Assembly: GCA_018857735.1 (NCBI GenBank)
Contig: JABMCL010000154.1
Coordinates: 794,501-858,500 of the forward strand
Length of the DNA stretch: 64,000 nucleotides
Direction of reading: 5' to 3'
Source: Alviniconcha marisindica
Taxonomy: Eukaryota > Mollusca > Gastropoda > Provannidae
The notes beneath the pieces are model-generated. The model was given only the letters and a program-made list of their open reading frames with translations. It was not told the origin of the DNA and did not search any database. Below are positions 13,836 to 25,592 of this stretch, in pieces (position 1 is the stretch's first letter; every line of letters begins with the position of its first letter). Made by a program: the position numbers and the translations under genes.

Positions 13836-13882
<47 letters not shown>

Positions 13883-13975
13883 CACACACACACACACACA
13901 CACACAAACCACAATACACACACGCACACAGTGACACACACACAAGCACACAACACACACACATAACACACACGC
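13700..13975. repeat. (CA)n block with a duplicated spacer
   Basis: Three (CA)n tracts. The spacer CGCACCTCATTTTTAAATGC / CGCACCTTATTTTTAAATGC between them occurs twice (13729, 13790), so a CA tract plus spacer was duplicated as a unit. Confidence 0.85.
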
Positions 13976-14166
13976 ACAGCTAACCCATCCCTGCTACATT
14001 TATCACACAGCGCTCACAGACAGTGATCCCCGAGTCCTACCAGGGTGTCAGAACCGTCAAACCCCGACACAAACGGACAGGGGGACACTACTGCTAAAGG
14101 GTACCATGACTCTGAGACAGGCCTCAGATCCAAGAGACCAGACACAGCTGGAAAAGTGGCACCTAC

Positions 14167-14256
14167 TTGTTGGTGGTTTTGTTTCTCTGTGCCTCTTCCT
14201 GAAGCTTGGCCTCCGCTCTTGCCCGTTCCTCCTCTTGCGCTCGTGCCTCCTGCTCC
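14167..14256 (-). CDS. LRCH: LRCH exon 11: end of coiled coil
   Basis: The 90-nt exon enters in phase 2 (AG plus G gives Arg) and continues EQEARAQEEERARAEAKLQ, then EEAQRNKTTN with two bases left over before gtaggt. The helical charged pattern continues seamlessly from exon 10, supporting this junction over any of the exon-10-like copies between them. The acceptor (cattgtag) is short of pyrimidines. A six-copy, about 114-bp tandem array begins 35 bp upstream of it (14291). Confidence 0.85.
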
Positions 14257-14290
14257 CTACAATGAAAAGACACCATCACTGTCAGTTGGG

Positions 14291-14890
14291 GCATACTGTG
14301 ACAGACACAGCACAAGCCTGATGAAAAGCTAGGGAAGATGTCTGTCCACACAAGATATTTTTTTTTTAAATGATCGGTGTTAACCAAGTTATTAAAAACC
14401 AAATCTATGGCATACTGTGACAGACACAACATGGGCCTGATGAAAACTATAAAAACTATCTGTCCACACAAGATATGAGAAGCTGATGTGTTTTAACCAA
14501 GTTATTAAAAACTAAATAAGTGGCATACTGGGACAGACACAACATGGGCCTGATGAAAACTATAAAAATTGTCTGTCCACTCAAGTTATGAGAAGCTGAT
14601 GCGTGTTAACCAAGTTATTAAAAACCAAATCTGTGGCATACTGTGACAGACAAAATATGGGCCTGATGAAAAACTATGGAATATGTCTGTCCACACAAGA
14701 GAAAAAACTGATGAGCAATTAATAAAACGTAGTCTATGGCATACTGTGACAGACACAACACAGGCCTGATGAGAAACTATGGAAGATGTCTGTCCAAACA
14801 AGAGACAAAAAAACTGATGGGTAATTGCCTGAGTTATTAAAAACTAAATCCATGGAATACTGTGACACACACAACACCTGCCAACACAAG
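14291..14890. repeat. Minisatellite beside exon 11, 102-119-bp unit, 6 copies
   Basis: Copies begin at about 14291, 14410, 14523, 14637, 14739 and 14855 with GCATACTGTGACAGACACAA. They share GGCCTGATGAAAA, TGTCTGTCCACACAAGA and AACCAAGTTATTAAAAAC. The array starts 35 bp from the exon 11 acceptor. Confidence 0.92.
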
Positions 14891-14999
14891 AGATAAAAAA
14901 CAGATGGGTATATATATTCACAAGTTAATAACTAAATATTTACTTTTTTTAAGCTGATCTTGTCACACACTCTGCAACGCTGGGCACTGAGACTTCTGC

Positions 15000-15545
15000 A
15001 CTCGCAAACCAGCCTGACCTCTCGACACATGCCACGTGATAAACTGCTACTCTGCCCCCAACCTGGCCTCTTCCTCTTGGTCTGCTCCGTTGCTCTTGCA
15101 AACTCTGCTGCTCCTGCTCTGACCATAACCTGGCACCTTCCTCTACAACACCCTGTTCTGGACTATTTCCTTGACCTGGCCTCTTCCTCTCTTCTCTGGC
15201 CTCTTCCTCTCACAATGTCTGCTGCTTCTACTTCTTCCTCGGCTGATCTGTTCCTCTATAAACATCAGCCGTTTCAACCTCTTTTTCTTGTCTGGTCTGT
15301 TCCTCTCGTCCAGTCTGCTCCCCTCGCAACTTCTGCTGTTCCCGCGATCTGTTTAAGTCTTACCTCACCCTGGCTCCTTCTTCTTGTCTGGCCTGTTCCT
15401 CTAGCAACCTCTGCTGTTTAAACTTCTTTATCAGGTCTGTTCCTCTCATCTTATCTGTTCCCCTGGCAACTTCTGCTGTTCAAACTTCTTTATCGGGTCT
15501 GTTCCTCTCATCTTATCTGTTCCCCTGGCAACTTCTGCACTGTGT
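15000..15545 (-). pseudogene. Decayed copies of the exon 10 coiled-coil coding unit
   Basis: Read on the minus strand, 15364-15415 repeats the 3' half of exon 10 (QRLLEEQARQEEGARVR) including an intact donor gtaaga. At 15417-15540 two 64-bp copies encode QQKLPGEQIR, then a stop. Further Glu/Gln/Arg-rich fragments (WSEQEQQSLQEQR) continue to about 15040 in shifting frames. No combination keeps phase 2 between exons 10 and 11 as far as I can see, so these look like non-functional partial exon duplicates. Confidence 0.65.
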
Positions 15546-15556
15546 GCGGCTCTTAC

Positions 15557-15711
15557 CTCAACCTGGCTTCTTCCTCCTGCCTGGCCTGTTCCTCTAGCAA
15601 CCTTTGCTGCTCCTGCATTCTCTGCTGCTCTTCCTGCTGCCTCCTCTCCACCTCCCTCCTCTGCTGTTCCTCCCTCTGTCGATCCAGCACTGCCCGCTGC
15701 TCCTCTTGTAC
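15557..15711 (-). CDS. LRCH: LRCH exon 10: central coiled coil
   Basis: The 155-nt exon runs from phase 0 to phase 2, acceptor gcccacag, donor AG followed by gtaaga. It encodes VQEEQRAVLDRQREEQQRR, a Gln/Glu/Arg repeat, and QRLLEEQARQEEEARLR. It is strongly helical, with hydrophobic Leu/Val positions spaced as in a coiled coil. Intron 10 directly after it contains diverged copies of its 3' half (15000-15545), one of which keeps an intact donor, so exon-level duplication has been active here. Confidence 0.9.
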
Positions 15712-16110
15712 CTGTGGGCCACAGAAGCAGTCCTTCAGGATCACTGGGCAGACATGGTTCAAACCCACACGCTCTACATTCTAACACCAGAAATGCAACA
15801 CTCTTTCACTCTTTGATGTTTTAAGTCAAAGTGTAGAGAGAGAAAAAAACAAGCAGGTAATTGGTAATTTAGATCTGGAAGACTGTAAACAGGGTGAATC
15901 CGACAGGGAAAAGAAAAAAGAAAAACAAAAGATAGAGGAAGAGTCCTATCCCCTTCATAAAGAGCCTGTTGTGTGCATCAGCTCCCCCCCCCCATATCGA
16001 CAGGGCTCATAATGCTTCTTCACTCTGAATCCCCTTCAATACAAGCGCACGTAAACATTCTATTGTGACTGCGAGCGTAAAGGGAAAACACGCTAAAGAA
16101 AGCTACTGAC
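15712..16110 (-). other. LRCH intron 9
   Basis: 399 bp with no repeat of note apart from a nine-C run near 15985. Nothing else seen. Confidence 0.8.
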
Positions 16111-16221
16111 CTTGAGTGCAGTTCTCCTGCGTTCATCCCTTTCTTTCTCTTCCTGCACAAGTCGGATCTGCTCCGCCGCCTTCTTCCTCTGTTCATACTC
16201 CTGCTTCTGCCGCTGCAACTC
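16111..16221 (-). CDS. LRCH: LRCH exon 9: start of charged coiled coil
   Basis: The 111-nt exon is phase 0 at both ends. The acceptor is tttttacag and the donor AAG followed by gtcagt. The 37 residues (ELQRQKQEYEQRKKAAEQIR, then a Glu/Lys/Arg-rich stretch ending TALK) are almost free of helix breakers and form the first third of a coiled coil continued by exons 10 and 11. With exon 8 it joins as EFTR-ELQRQ without a frame break. Confidence 0.9.
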
Positions 16222-19200
16222 CTGTAAAAACCCATGCTGGTTGGTCAGCTACAGAGACCTGACCAATGAGCGTCACCGTTGCAAACTGAGAGGCAACTAG
16301 GTACTCAAATGGTAGCAAGCAGAAGAGAGCAAAAAAACAGCAATAAACTGCGGATTGGTTAACGACTGACAGCACGGCTCAGTTTTAGTTCCTAGCAGCA
16401 ATACAAAACTGCCAACAGACAGTACAATTAAAAGATGTGTATTTAAGTGTAATGTGTGTGTGTATGTACATGCGTGCATGTGTGTTACAAACTGCCATCC
16501 CCAGCAACCACCAACTCTCCATCATGTCATTCTTCGTACAGTGCTCAAAGCCTAAGATTTGAAAATTTGTGCTATAATTATTATTTTTTAAATGATGAAT
16601 TTTATCACCATATTATTATATCACTACAAGATTTTTTCTCTTATTTCAGAATCAATCAGATCCTGCTTTTGTCTACAATGAAAAAAGTGACTTGAAATTT
16701 TTATACATTAAAATTTACAAAAATTAAATCTACCAAAAAATTTAAATTCTCAATTTTTCTTAACAAAATCTTCCTTGTAATACTTGACACAAGCAAACAA
16801 ACTATGAAACTTCAAAAAAAAGAAGACGTTTTCAAAAGTAGATTCAGTAACCTAGTTCCACAGCAGGACAAGAGGACATTCCTCGTACGTGTTGTCTGAT
16901 AATAACTGAAATATAGGGGTGGTGGGGGAGGGAAGGGAAGGGGAAGAAGGAAAGAAGAACGGAGACAGTGACTTGAACGTTTAGTCAGATAGATAGGCAC
17001 TAGACAGATAATTGGTTTCTAACACCCAGTTAACCATGACAGTTATATCAGAGCGACTGGTCCAAGGAAGATACAGAACATAACAACTGGCCAACAGCTC
17101 AATTGCTGAGTTTGGAAAGAGGTCAGGATTTTTATTTTATTTATAAAAACTTACAACAAAGAAACATTAAAGAGACAAAGGGCACTGACAAAACACTGGC
17201 GTCAGAGACTTTAGGTCCACCCCAGAAACTGAACTCATCACCGACAAATCACTAGCCCCAGTGAGCGAAGCCATGACCTTCCGCGGAAGAGTCGCAAAGG
17301 CCCACACATTCCGCCACCTGTGCTGATGCTTCCCAATGTTATTCAGCGGAGGAAGGTACCCAGGCCACCCCCCAAAGGAAGGAGAGATCTGAAAACCGCT
17401 CTTTGAAAATCAGATGAAAGTGGTTCTTCCTGGCTCAACAACTACTGACTGAACACACCACATCAAGACAAAAACCCAGGCACGCAATAACAAAAAACAC
17501 CAAAAAAACAACAACACCACAACAAAGACTATTCTCTCAAGACAGCTAATGAAAACACCAAACAACTGCACCTGCCACAGACCATGACCACCAAACAAGT
17601 GCATATGCTGAAATCAGCAGTTACACAGCCTGAGCATATTTTTGTCACGCACCCGACCGCTAATATGCCACCAAGACACACCATGCTGCCATTACATCTT
17701 CTGTATCCAACCAGACACAACAAGCAGAAAAGGAAACTGCATGCGTAAGAAGGAGACTGAAAGGTATCACAAAAAAAGCCAGTACGCATTCGCACTAGAA
17801 CAGCAAAGCCCTCTCACTAGTCATAGTTTAAAGAGACCCTCGCAAAGATTGATATATATATATTATATATGAACAAGCACTATCAGCAAGAGTAGTTATC
17901 AGCCTTGAGCTTGATTTGAATCCAACTTTTTGGAAAGACACGCACAAAATCACTGGAGGTACACACAAGAGAAGTCAAAAGGATCATGGTTCAAGAATAT
18001 GAACAGAAACTCCAAGATGCTGATGGTAGCTCGCATCTGCCATGAAACAGTGTTAGAAAGATTTAGATTTGTACTGAGCAAGGGGTTCAATAACCAAGCA
18101 GACACTAATCAGAATAAATGATTGGACGCATCTGAGTTTACCTGCTTTGATACAGACTAAGAGAATGAGACAAGTGGCATTGGATACAACTCAGTCATAA
18201 AAGTCAAAAACTACAAATATCACCATGCAGTTATTAATCAATTAATGCCAGATGACATTATCTTAGAATTGTTTTGTTGATTAAGTTCACATCACAAACG
18301 AGTTTCTACACACTGTAAGTGTAATTATAATTATTTGAAAAGGTCAAAAGTCAATGTTATACCAGGTCACAAGACAAAATGGCAAGATGTAAATTACGTA
18401 AAAGAGAGTTTTCAAGCAATCAAACTACAACCATTCACAAAACAACACAAGTAATGCAACAAACCAAGCATGAAGTAGAAGTACAATGAAACTTGTATTC
18501 AAGACACCCACTTACACTAAATGGGAGAGTTAATGGGGGTGGGGGTGGGGGGGGGGGGGGGGGGGGATCATAAATTTCCTTCTCAGATTCTGGGTAAAAA
18601 TCTGAAACTACTTCAAGAGGGTGCCACCTGCAAGTGTAGCAGCATGGCTGCCATTTATTCAAAGATGGCACTTTTACACAGGTGCTGTCTTGAAATAAAA
18701 GTTTCATTGTCCCCCATATCTGTGTTCAAATTGTTACCGGAAAGATCTGTAAACAAACAGGATTGTTTTTTAACATCTGATTATTGATTATGTAGACAAA
18801 CATAACGCACAAATCAGAACTTTAAGGCATGATCCCTTGCAGGAATGCACACCACTAGCTATCAATGGGACATCCTCAGCAATTCATAAAATTGTTAAAG
18901 TCTGAACTAGGAATGCATCAAAATATGTTACTTACGCAGCCTTGCAAGCTTTGCATACTGCCGGAAATATATGCTTTTCTTAGTTTCTGCCTTCCGCCTT
19001 CCGGGTTCATTCAACCTCATTTTTTCCCCAAACCCTCTTCCAAAATAAACTGATGTGTGTCACAACAATGAATGAGACTTCCTCTTGTGATAGGATCATG
19101 TGCTTTGCTCTGATATGACTTTTCCTGTTGATTGGGAGTTATTTACTAAGTTAGAAAGATTTAACTGCCTGCCCCCACCCCACCCCAACCACCACCACCC

Positions 19201-20308
19201 ATATGCTGCTATCAAAGGACCCAAGAGCACACATTATTTTCCGATCAGTGGATGAAAAATTTGCGCTGCTGCTAACCGCTGGGTCTTTGTGTCAGCACCA
19301 CCTGGCATTATTTTGTGGAGTCACTAAGAGAGGGGCAGTTCCACATGAACATTGCTTCCTATGCAGTGGCTTGTGGTCAAAACACTGCATTCAGAAAACA
19401 CTGTTTAGCCTTAATCTCTGACAGTAACTAAAGCCACAGACTGCACAACCTGCCCCACTTAGTTACTCACAGATCAAGATCTATTCTGCATACCTTTTGC
19501 CTTTTTTTTTTTTTTTAAACTGGAAACTGTGTACATATATACTAATTTTAGTAACAGTTATGGCAGCCTCCTGTTCCAGGTAAAAGAGCAGCTAGGAAAG
19601 TTGTAAATAAAGGCAGCAGCATCTTATATCCTTGTGAGCGTGACACAATCCTGCGGGGCATAAGATGTAACTGCTGCCAAAAACAGGTGAACCTCAGTTC
19701 CACTCTGTGGATAAGGGGCACGTTCAAAGCATGTTCTGTTAAAAATGGAGCTCTCCTATCCTGCCACTTATATGACACTGTAACACTAACAGAGACCCCG
19801 GGGGGGGGGGGGGGGGAAATGATGGAAAGGGCCAGACTCTTGGCGATGGGAGGAATACAAGTATGAGCAAAGCCATGTTATTATAATAATTACATCCAGG
19901 AGTACTGCACCGAGGCACCACTCTGCATTCCTGTAAGTTAAAGATACACAAACTTAGACAAGTTATGCACCACCGGCATGGCCGTCTTGCCACAACTGCT
20001 GACAAATTCTGGTTCGTGCCAAGACAGACTGGTACAAAACCAACCATATGAACGTCTCAAAAAAGGGGGGGTGGGGGACACGGGGATCAAACCAATCACA
20101 TGAACACACTAAAAAAAAGTCCTGAATCGGCTAAAATGCAAGACGTTCAGATGGGCAGAGGTTTTACACAGTCTTAATTGGCACCAACAGACAACGGAAT
20201 CGTCACAATTACCACCACAGCCACGGCAGGACGGCCACGCCAGCGGCGGCAGAGACTGAGACAGCGAGAGCAGAAAGAGAGAGCACGATGCAACACGAAG
20301 GCACTGAC
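16222..20308 (-). other. LRCH intron 8
   Basis: Mostly unique AT-rich sequence without a recognisable gene. Holds a (G)n tract with GGGGGT units at 18537-18567 and another of about 18 G at 19800-19817. Confidence 0.75.
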
Positions 20309-21022
20309 CCTAGTGAACTCGTCCTCTAAGGACCCAGTCACACACATCACTTGCTGAGCCAGAGGAGCCAGGGGAGTCGGGGGAGTCACCGGGGGACTCA
20401 GCTCCTCCTCCTCCACCAACGCCAGGGGGGCGGGGGGCGGGGGGAAATCATCGATGGACCCTTCGTACATGTGACTAGATGGGCCAGCGGGGTAGAAGGA
20501 GCGAAAGTCACCGGGAGAGTGCTGGCCATGCATAGGGGGGGGGGGCACGACAGACAAGGGGGGAGGGGCGTGACTATGGTAATGCGACTGCTGCTGCTGT
20601 TGCTGCTGGGAGTAAGGGTGGGGGTGGGGGTTGGCGTAAACGTTCTGTCGTTGCTGGAATGGCTGATGGTTTAAATGATGCTGGTGGTGGTTGGAATGGC
20701 GTTGAGGTAGTGGGGAGGGGGGCATCATGGCGATGGAAACCTGGCCAAAGTCTCTGGAAGGAGCCACCGCCTGGGGGCCGGGGCCGGCGCCGTTGCCGTT
20801 GGGGCCGCCGCTGCTGCTGCTGTTGTTGCTGGAGGAGAGGAGCGGGGAGGCGGAGCGGGTGGAGAGGGAAGGAGAGGCCGGCGTGGGGTGGAGGCGGGCG
20901 CGGGCGATGTCCGAGGGGATGTGGGCGTTGAAGTTGTTGTTGTGACCCTGTCGTTGCTCTCGCACTGCCTCTGCTGCCTTGATGGCCAGCACATTGTTCT
21001 CGTCCAGCTCTCCCACCACTCC
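20309..21022 (-). CDS. LRCH: LRCH exon 8: 238-residue disordered Pro/Gln/His/Ser region
   Basis: The open frame of 714 nt runs from phase 0 to phase 0. It opens with a helical ELDENNVLAIKAAEAVREQ segment, then becomes low complexity: a serine run with SSSNNSSSSGGPNGNG, a His/Asn/Gln stretch, a seven-glutamine run encoded by CAG-type codons, and two proline clusters around YEGSIDDFPPPP. It ends LEDEFTR before gtcagt. The acceptor I use (aacaaacag, exon edge 21022) has a poor pyrimidine tract, so the true start could lie further upstream in the same open frame (up to about 21052). The region is likely disordered and is a candidate linker for partner binding. Confidence 0.8.
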
Positions 21023-23344
21023 CTGTTTGTTGGGACATCCGCCGCAGGCCACAGGGACACGTCACAGCAGTGACCAGTTTCCGTGTGCATTTCACGCACG
21101 TGTTGGCCACAGGTTAAATGGGCCATGTAGGAAAAAAATCCAAAGGAAGGGGGTGACATGTGTCCACCACAATTCCCAGTCACCAGGTCAATGGTTTGAG
21201 CCACGTTGATAAAAAGTTGAACGTTGGGAGTTCCAGACAATGCCATAGGAATCCATCAACGCACAGCATTTGCCAATTTGTTCCCCAAGGTAAAAGGCAC
21301 AGCAGGTTTTCAGTGATCCAAATCCAATTGTCATTGCAACAGCAAAAGAACAAGCAGGAGCAGAATTCTCCAATCGAATAAAGTACATACATCATCAGTA
21401 TTGATGAAGCAAAGGGGGGGGAAAAATCATAATTATCACGCAAAAATGGCACCATTTTCAGTTGGTGAACATCGCATTTGTTGTCAGTTCCAAGCACATT
21501 CAGAGCAATTTCAAATACGGTGTTGGTGGCGCAAAAGACGTCATGAGGAAACGTCAGAAGTAAACCGTGCAGCACATCCACAACAGCACACAACGGTGAC
21601 ACCACAGCACAGATTGTCAATGATGGCATCACAGCACGATTGTCAATGATGACATCACAGCACATCATCCAATGGCATTGCAGGGAGGCACACAGTCACA
21701 CGGCAACCAAAAATGGAATGAAAAAGAAAAAGAAAGAGAGAGAAAAGAAAAGCGCATTAAAATCAAAATCAAACTGGAGGATACTATACAGCACTTTTAA
21801 AATCAAATCAACAACACAACAGCATACTTTACCCATCAAAAAAACAACAGACCTATTAAACAGCTGCACTAGAACCTGCTCCATTATACCTCTCTAGGTC
21901 AGAAAACTAGTCTTTACCACCAATTTTGTTTCCAAAACCAACCATCTGAGACAGAAATGATAGGGACGGCACGCTCATGTTGAAAAAGATGACAGACCTG
22001 GTTGAAGTGAATGAATTGGTGCTCATACAAGGCCCATCACTTTATCCCACCCGTTCAAGGTTCACACAAAAAGTGTGTGAAATCTGCTTGAAATTGAAAA
22101 GAGCACCTGTGCCGTAACTGGTTAATGAAATCTGCATTAAAAGAGCACCTGTGCTGCAACAGGTTAACGAAATCTGCATTAAAAGAGCACCTGTACAGTA
22201 ACAGGTTAAGGAAACCTGCATTAAAGAGCACATGCGCTGTAACAGGTTAACGAAATCTGCATTAAAAGAGCACTTGTACAGTAACATTTAATGAGATCTG
22301 CATTAAAAGAGCACGTGGGCTGTAACAGGTTAGCAAGTCTGGTTACGGGAGGGTTGACATCTGGAGCAGGTTCCACTGTGCAAGTGAAAGCAGAGACAAC
22401 AGATGCTAGCCTTTCTATCAATACTCAACAACAGTCATGCAGAAAGCTTCAACCCTTCCCCTGCCCTGATGGCATCAGATGACATCCATGGGCATATGTT
22501 TCCCATCTGCCAGAAAGCTGCCAGAGGACTTCCCGATCAAATTCAGACCGTTCGTGCATGTTCAGAAGAGGCCAAGATCTAGAGAATTTATGTTTCTGGT
22601 TGGTCTAACCTTCTGGCAACTCGTTTTCAGCAGGAACTGCATTCGCAAAACAAATTCTTGGGCAGGGAAAGGGTTACAATTCTTTCATTACAATCCCCTC
22701 CCCCCTCCCCCATTCTATCAATTCCATCAAAAAAATCCATCCTACTTTTTTCCACCTATTTCTGAACACTAAACTTTTTCTTCCCACAAATCATCATCAC
22801 AACAATTAAAGTTTCTATTCAAAATAGTCTTTTAACCACATTCTCACCCTTTATTCCCATGTTCCCCCCCCCCCCCCCCCCCCTCCAATAAATATTACTT
22901 TTCTACTGTCACAAATGTCAGTGAAACCTCCTCATGACAAAGTGGCCGGGAAAGTCAAAATTACTTCATCCCACTTTCAGTCATGCATAAAAAATGTTTA
23001 AAACTTTTACTAGATACCCCCTCACACACACACACTCTACAATTTTCTCATTACTGTAATCCCCCCTCCTCCCCCACCTAACCACCCCCAGCATTTTCCT
23101 GCTATGAAGTCTGGCCACTTGCACCCTCAGCTAAAAAAAGATATGGTGCTAAACATATAACAGTGTCACTAAATGTGCATGTGCACGCTGACAGCATCCG
23201 CTTTGCCGTGTGCTCCCAACGGGTCACAACAACGACAAACAGGATCCTGGTGGAAGACGTAAGGTCCACATCACACGAAAAAACAACAACAGCAACAACA
23301 ACCACAACAGCCACACACAACGACAGAAAACACCCACTGCCGAC
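21023..23344 (-). other. LRCH intron 7
   Basis: Contains a six-copy minisatellite (22079-22335) and a poly-C run (22865-22883). No further exon recognised, although the weak donor of exon 7 and weak acceptor of exon 8 leave room for one. Confidence 0.65.
22079..22335. repeat. Minisatellite, 41-48-bp unit, 6 copies
   Basis: Units start at about 22079, 22127, 22169, 22211, 22252 and 22293 with GAAATCTGCATTAAAAGAGC and end TGTAACAGGTTAAC. The last copies are more diverged. Confidence 0.92.
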
Positions 23345-23474
23345 CTCAGTCTGGTTCAAGCCGCACTTGTCGAGGCTGTCTGCCGTGCTGTACCCAGAGT
23401 CGCTGCTCAGAACAGTGTGGCGCTTCCACTTTGCTTCCGGTGCTTCAAGGATGTTCCGGAACTCATCCGACGTC
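23345..23474 (-). CDS. LRCH: LRCH exon 7: DSGYST serine-rich segment
   Basis: The 130-nt exon enters in phase 2 after tgtgtgcag; CA plus G gives Gln. It encodes TSDEFRNILEAPEAKWKRH, then SSDSGYSTADS and a Lys/Asn-rich tail ending LNQTE. Vertebrate LRCH proteins carry a DSG-type serine cluster at about this distance after the LRRs, a plausible phosphorylation site. The left edge is less sure. The donor gtcggc at 23345 keeps phase 0 with exon 8, whereas the stronger-looking gtgggt at 23338 would leave phase 1 and need another exon. Confidence in the exon is good; confidence in its 3' edge is moderate. Confidence 0.75.
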
Positions 23475-23632
23475 CTGCACACACAAAGTGATAGTTACAA
23501 ATCTGCGCTTACTGTAAAATGTACGTACACGGGAGATCTCAAATTTTAAAGACGGTGAAACCAACAATAAATGACCAGCAGGTGCTTGTCAACACCACCC
23601 ATTTGGGATCAGCTCAGGACTGTGTGTACATG

Positions 23633-23687
<55 letters not shown>

Positions 23688-24016
23688 ATGCATACATGCA
23701 GACACGTGGAGATGGGAGAGGGTTGGGGGTTTTCAAAGTACAAAGTGTATCTGAATATAAGCTAAAGGGTGAGCCTTGAGGATTGTTGGATGTTGTTGAG
23801 TGGTGTGCTTTGAATGTGGTAACAGCACGTTCTTTCATTGCATGCATATTCTATGTTAAGGCTAAAGCAGTAAGAGCCCCTGTGAGACAGGGCATTGAAT
23901 ACATGGGCAATCATTATTATTATTATTATCAATGATATTACTTCCGTTTTACACCCAGCCAGCCAGCCAGCCATTGAGCCTACTGCAGGGCACTCACATA
24001 TTCAGTAATCAATTCA

Positions 24017-24157
24017 GCTGTGAATGTCATCAGTTCAGTTGTTATAAAACTGCTGTGAATGTCATCAGTTCAGTTGTTATAAAACTGCTGTGAATGTCAT
24101 CTGTTCAGCTGTTATAAAACTGCTGTGAATGTCATCAGTTCAGTTGTTATAATTTAT
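24017..24157. repeat. Minisatellite, 35-bp unit, 4 copies
   Basis: GCTGTGAATGTCATCAGTTC begins units at 24017, 24052, 24087 and 24122; each ends TTGTTATAAAACT. Period exactly 35 bp. Confidence 0.93.
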
Positions 24158-24246
24158 AAAACTAAGTGACTGAACAACAGGACTCAGGGAAACACTTCAC
24201 CTTTTCACTAAGTCAGAAAATGTGATTATGAAGCATCAAATGCTTT

Positions 24247-24278
<32 letters not shown>

Positions 24279-24874
24279 GACTCCCACGGGATTCCACTGC
24301 ACCTCTGGAATACAACCTACCTCTGACAAGCCACTTTTAACTAACAAACAACAGATATCATACATACACATCATCTCAATCAAAGGATTTGTTAGCTGCA
24401 TTACGCAAAAATGATAAATTCAATTTCAAAGGAGGAAAAATTAGCAGCTGAAGACAATGACAAAGATTAGAATCATTATCACCTATATGGCATTTAAATA
24501 TATATTTCAAACACCAAGACAAATAACCCAAGTAGGAAAACAACACTCAATCCAGGGCCAATCAAAACCACCAACATTCTGAGGACTAGGCCGGACTTTT
24601 TTTTTAAACTTAATGAAAACTCCCAAAGTCCCATCTATGCAGCACCACACACACACAAAAATAAGTAATCAAAAACACATCAAAAGAAGTACATGAAGTG
24701 TAACCTGAAGTGGAAAAGACAACTCCAATGTTACATTCCAACAAGACACTTAAACAGTTAACTCAATCTGCAGAAACACTGAAAAATAAATATATATATA
24801 TATATACATATATAAAAATAAATACAAACTTCCACATCATCGTTATTAAACCTTTCACTTCTTCTTCTTCAACC

Positions 24875-25535
24875 TAAAGCGCATTCTTAATTGGGCAAAC
24901 TGTTAGTTTACCAAACGTACTTCAGACTGTTCCACAAACTATCTTTTTTAATTGAGCTCAGATGAACATTTAGTTCGCCGAACATGGTTCAGACAGTTCG
25001 ACAAACCATACTTTGTTTCTTAACTGGCTTACAATGAGATGCAAGCTTCAGCCTAAACTTGCGTCTGAAGTGCTGTAGACAGCATGATCCAAAATGTAGG
25101 CTAAAGTCAATATATTCTAATCATCCCTCACAGTCACAGGGTAATTCAAATAACTACTATATCATTTTGGGTCCCAGAGACAAGGCTGCGCCTCCCACAA
25201 GTCAACAAATAGGTCAATTCCCTCCAAAGGGAATGAAGTACTGACGCTGTCATCCATTTTTATTTTTATTTCTTCCTCACGCACAGGAGCTCTTTTTGCT
25301 CTCAACCAATCAGATTCGCATAACTAGGTGAATATTCCCAGAACATGTTGAGTGAAACTATTCGGACCTCGAACATAGCTTCGTTGCAGTTCAACAAATA
25401 CCCCGAACTAGGTTTGCGAAGCAAAGGTTCGCCCAATTCAGAACCAACTATGTTTGCTGAACTTTTTCTAGGTTCGACGAATACCCCAAACTAGGTTTGC
25501 GAGGCAAAAGTTCACCCAATTAAGAATGGGCTTAA
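24875..25535. mobile_element. MITE-like element, copy A
   Basis: An element of about 660 bp that recurs inverted at 54330-54940. The ends are inverted relatives (TTCTTAATTGGGC at the left, CCCAATTAAGAA at the right, then TGGGCTTAA). Subterminal parts are packed with AGTTCGNCGAAC-type short palindromes. The shared core includes TTTGGGTCCCAGAGACAAGG and AATGTAGGCTAAAGTC. There is no coding capacity, as expected for a non-autonomous DNA transposon. A TTAA-like target is possible but not certain. Confidence 0.8.
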
Positions 25536-25592
25536 TACTTGGCTGAGCCCACAGCGGCCCAGTTAAACTTACACACGCATGCACAGCAGTTC

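Larger units (their letters stand above)
825..14166 (-). other. LRCH intron 11 (13.3 kb), repeat-rich
   Basis: Bounded by exon 11 donor gtaggt and exon 12 acceptor ttgcag. It holds many simple-sequence tracts and at least five minisatellites or duplications, listed separately. Stretches 4400-5200, 7300-8100 and 11160-13600 contain no recognisable gene or large repeat. Long Thr/His or Val/Cys frames here are translations of (CA)n/(GT)n tracts. Confidence 0.6.
14257..15556 (-). other. LRCH intron 10
   Basis: Bounded by exon 10 donor gtaaga and exon 11 acceptor. It contains a six-copy array (14291-14890) and exon-10-derived sequence (15000-15545), with little unique sequence. Confidence 0.8.

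Noticed and set aside
14163..14471. Open frame reading upstream of exon 11 as part of the protein
   Set aside because: It runs into the 114-bp tandem array; only 14167-14256 has splice sites and phase matching exons 10 and 12.
20351..20931. Plus-strand Gly/Arg-rich and Leu-rich frames over exon 8
   Set aside because: They are shadow frames of a GC- and CAG-rich minus-strand coding exon.
23331..23338. Stronger-looking donor gtgggt for exon 7 at 23337
   Set aside because: It leaves phase 1, which does not fit exon 8 at 21022. The weaker gtcggc keeps frame. This remains open if an extra exon exists.
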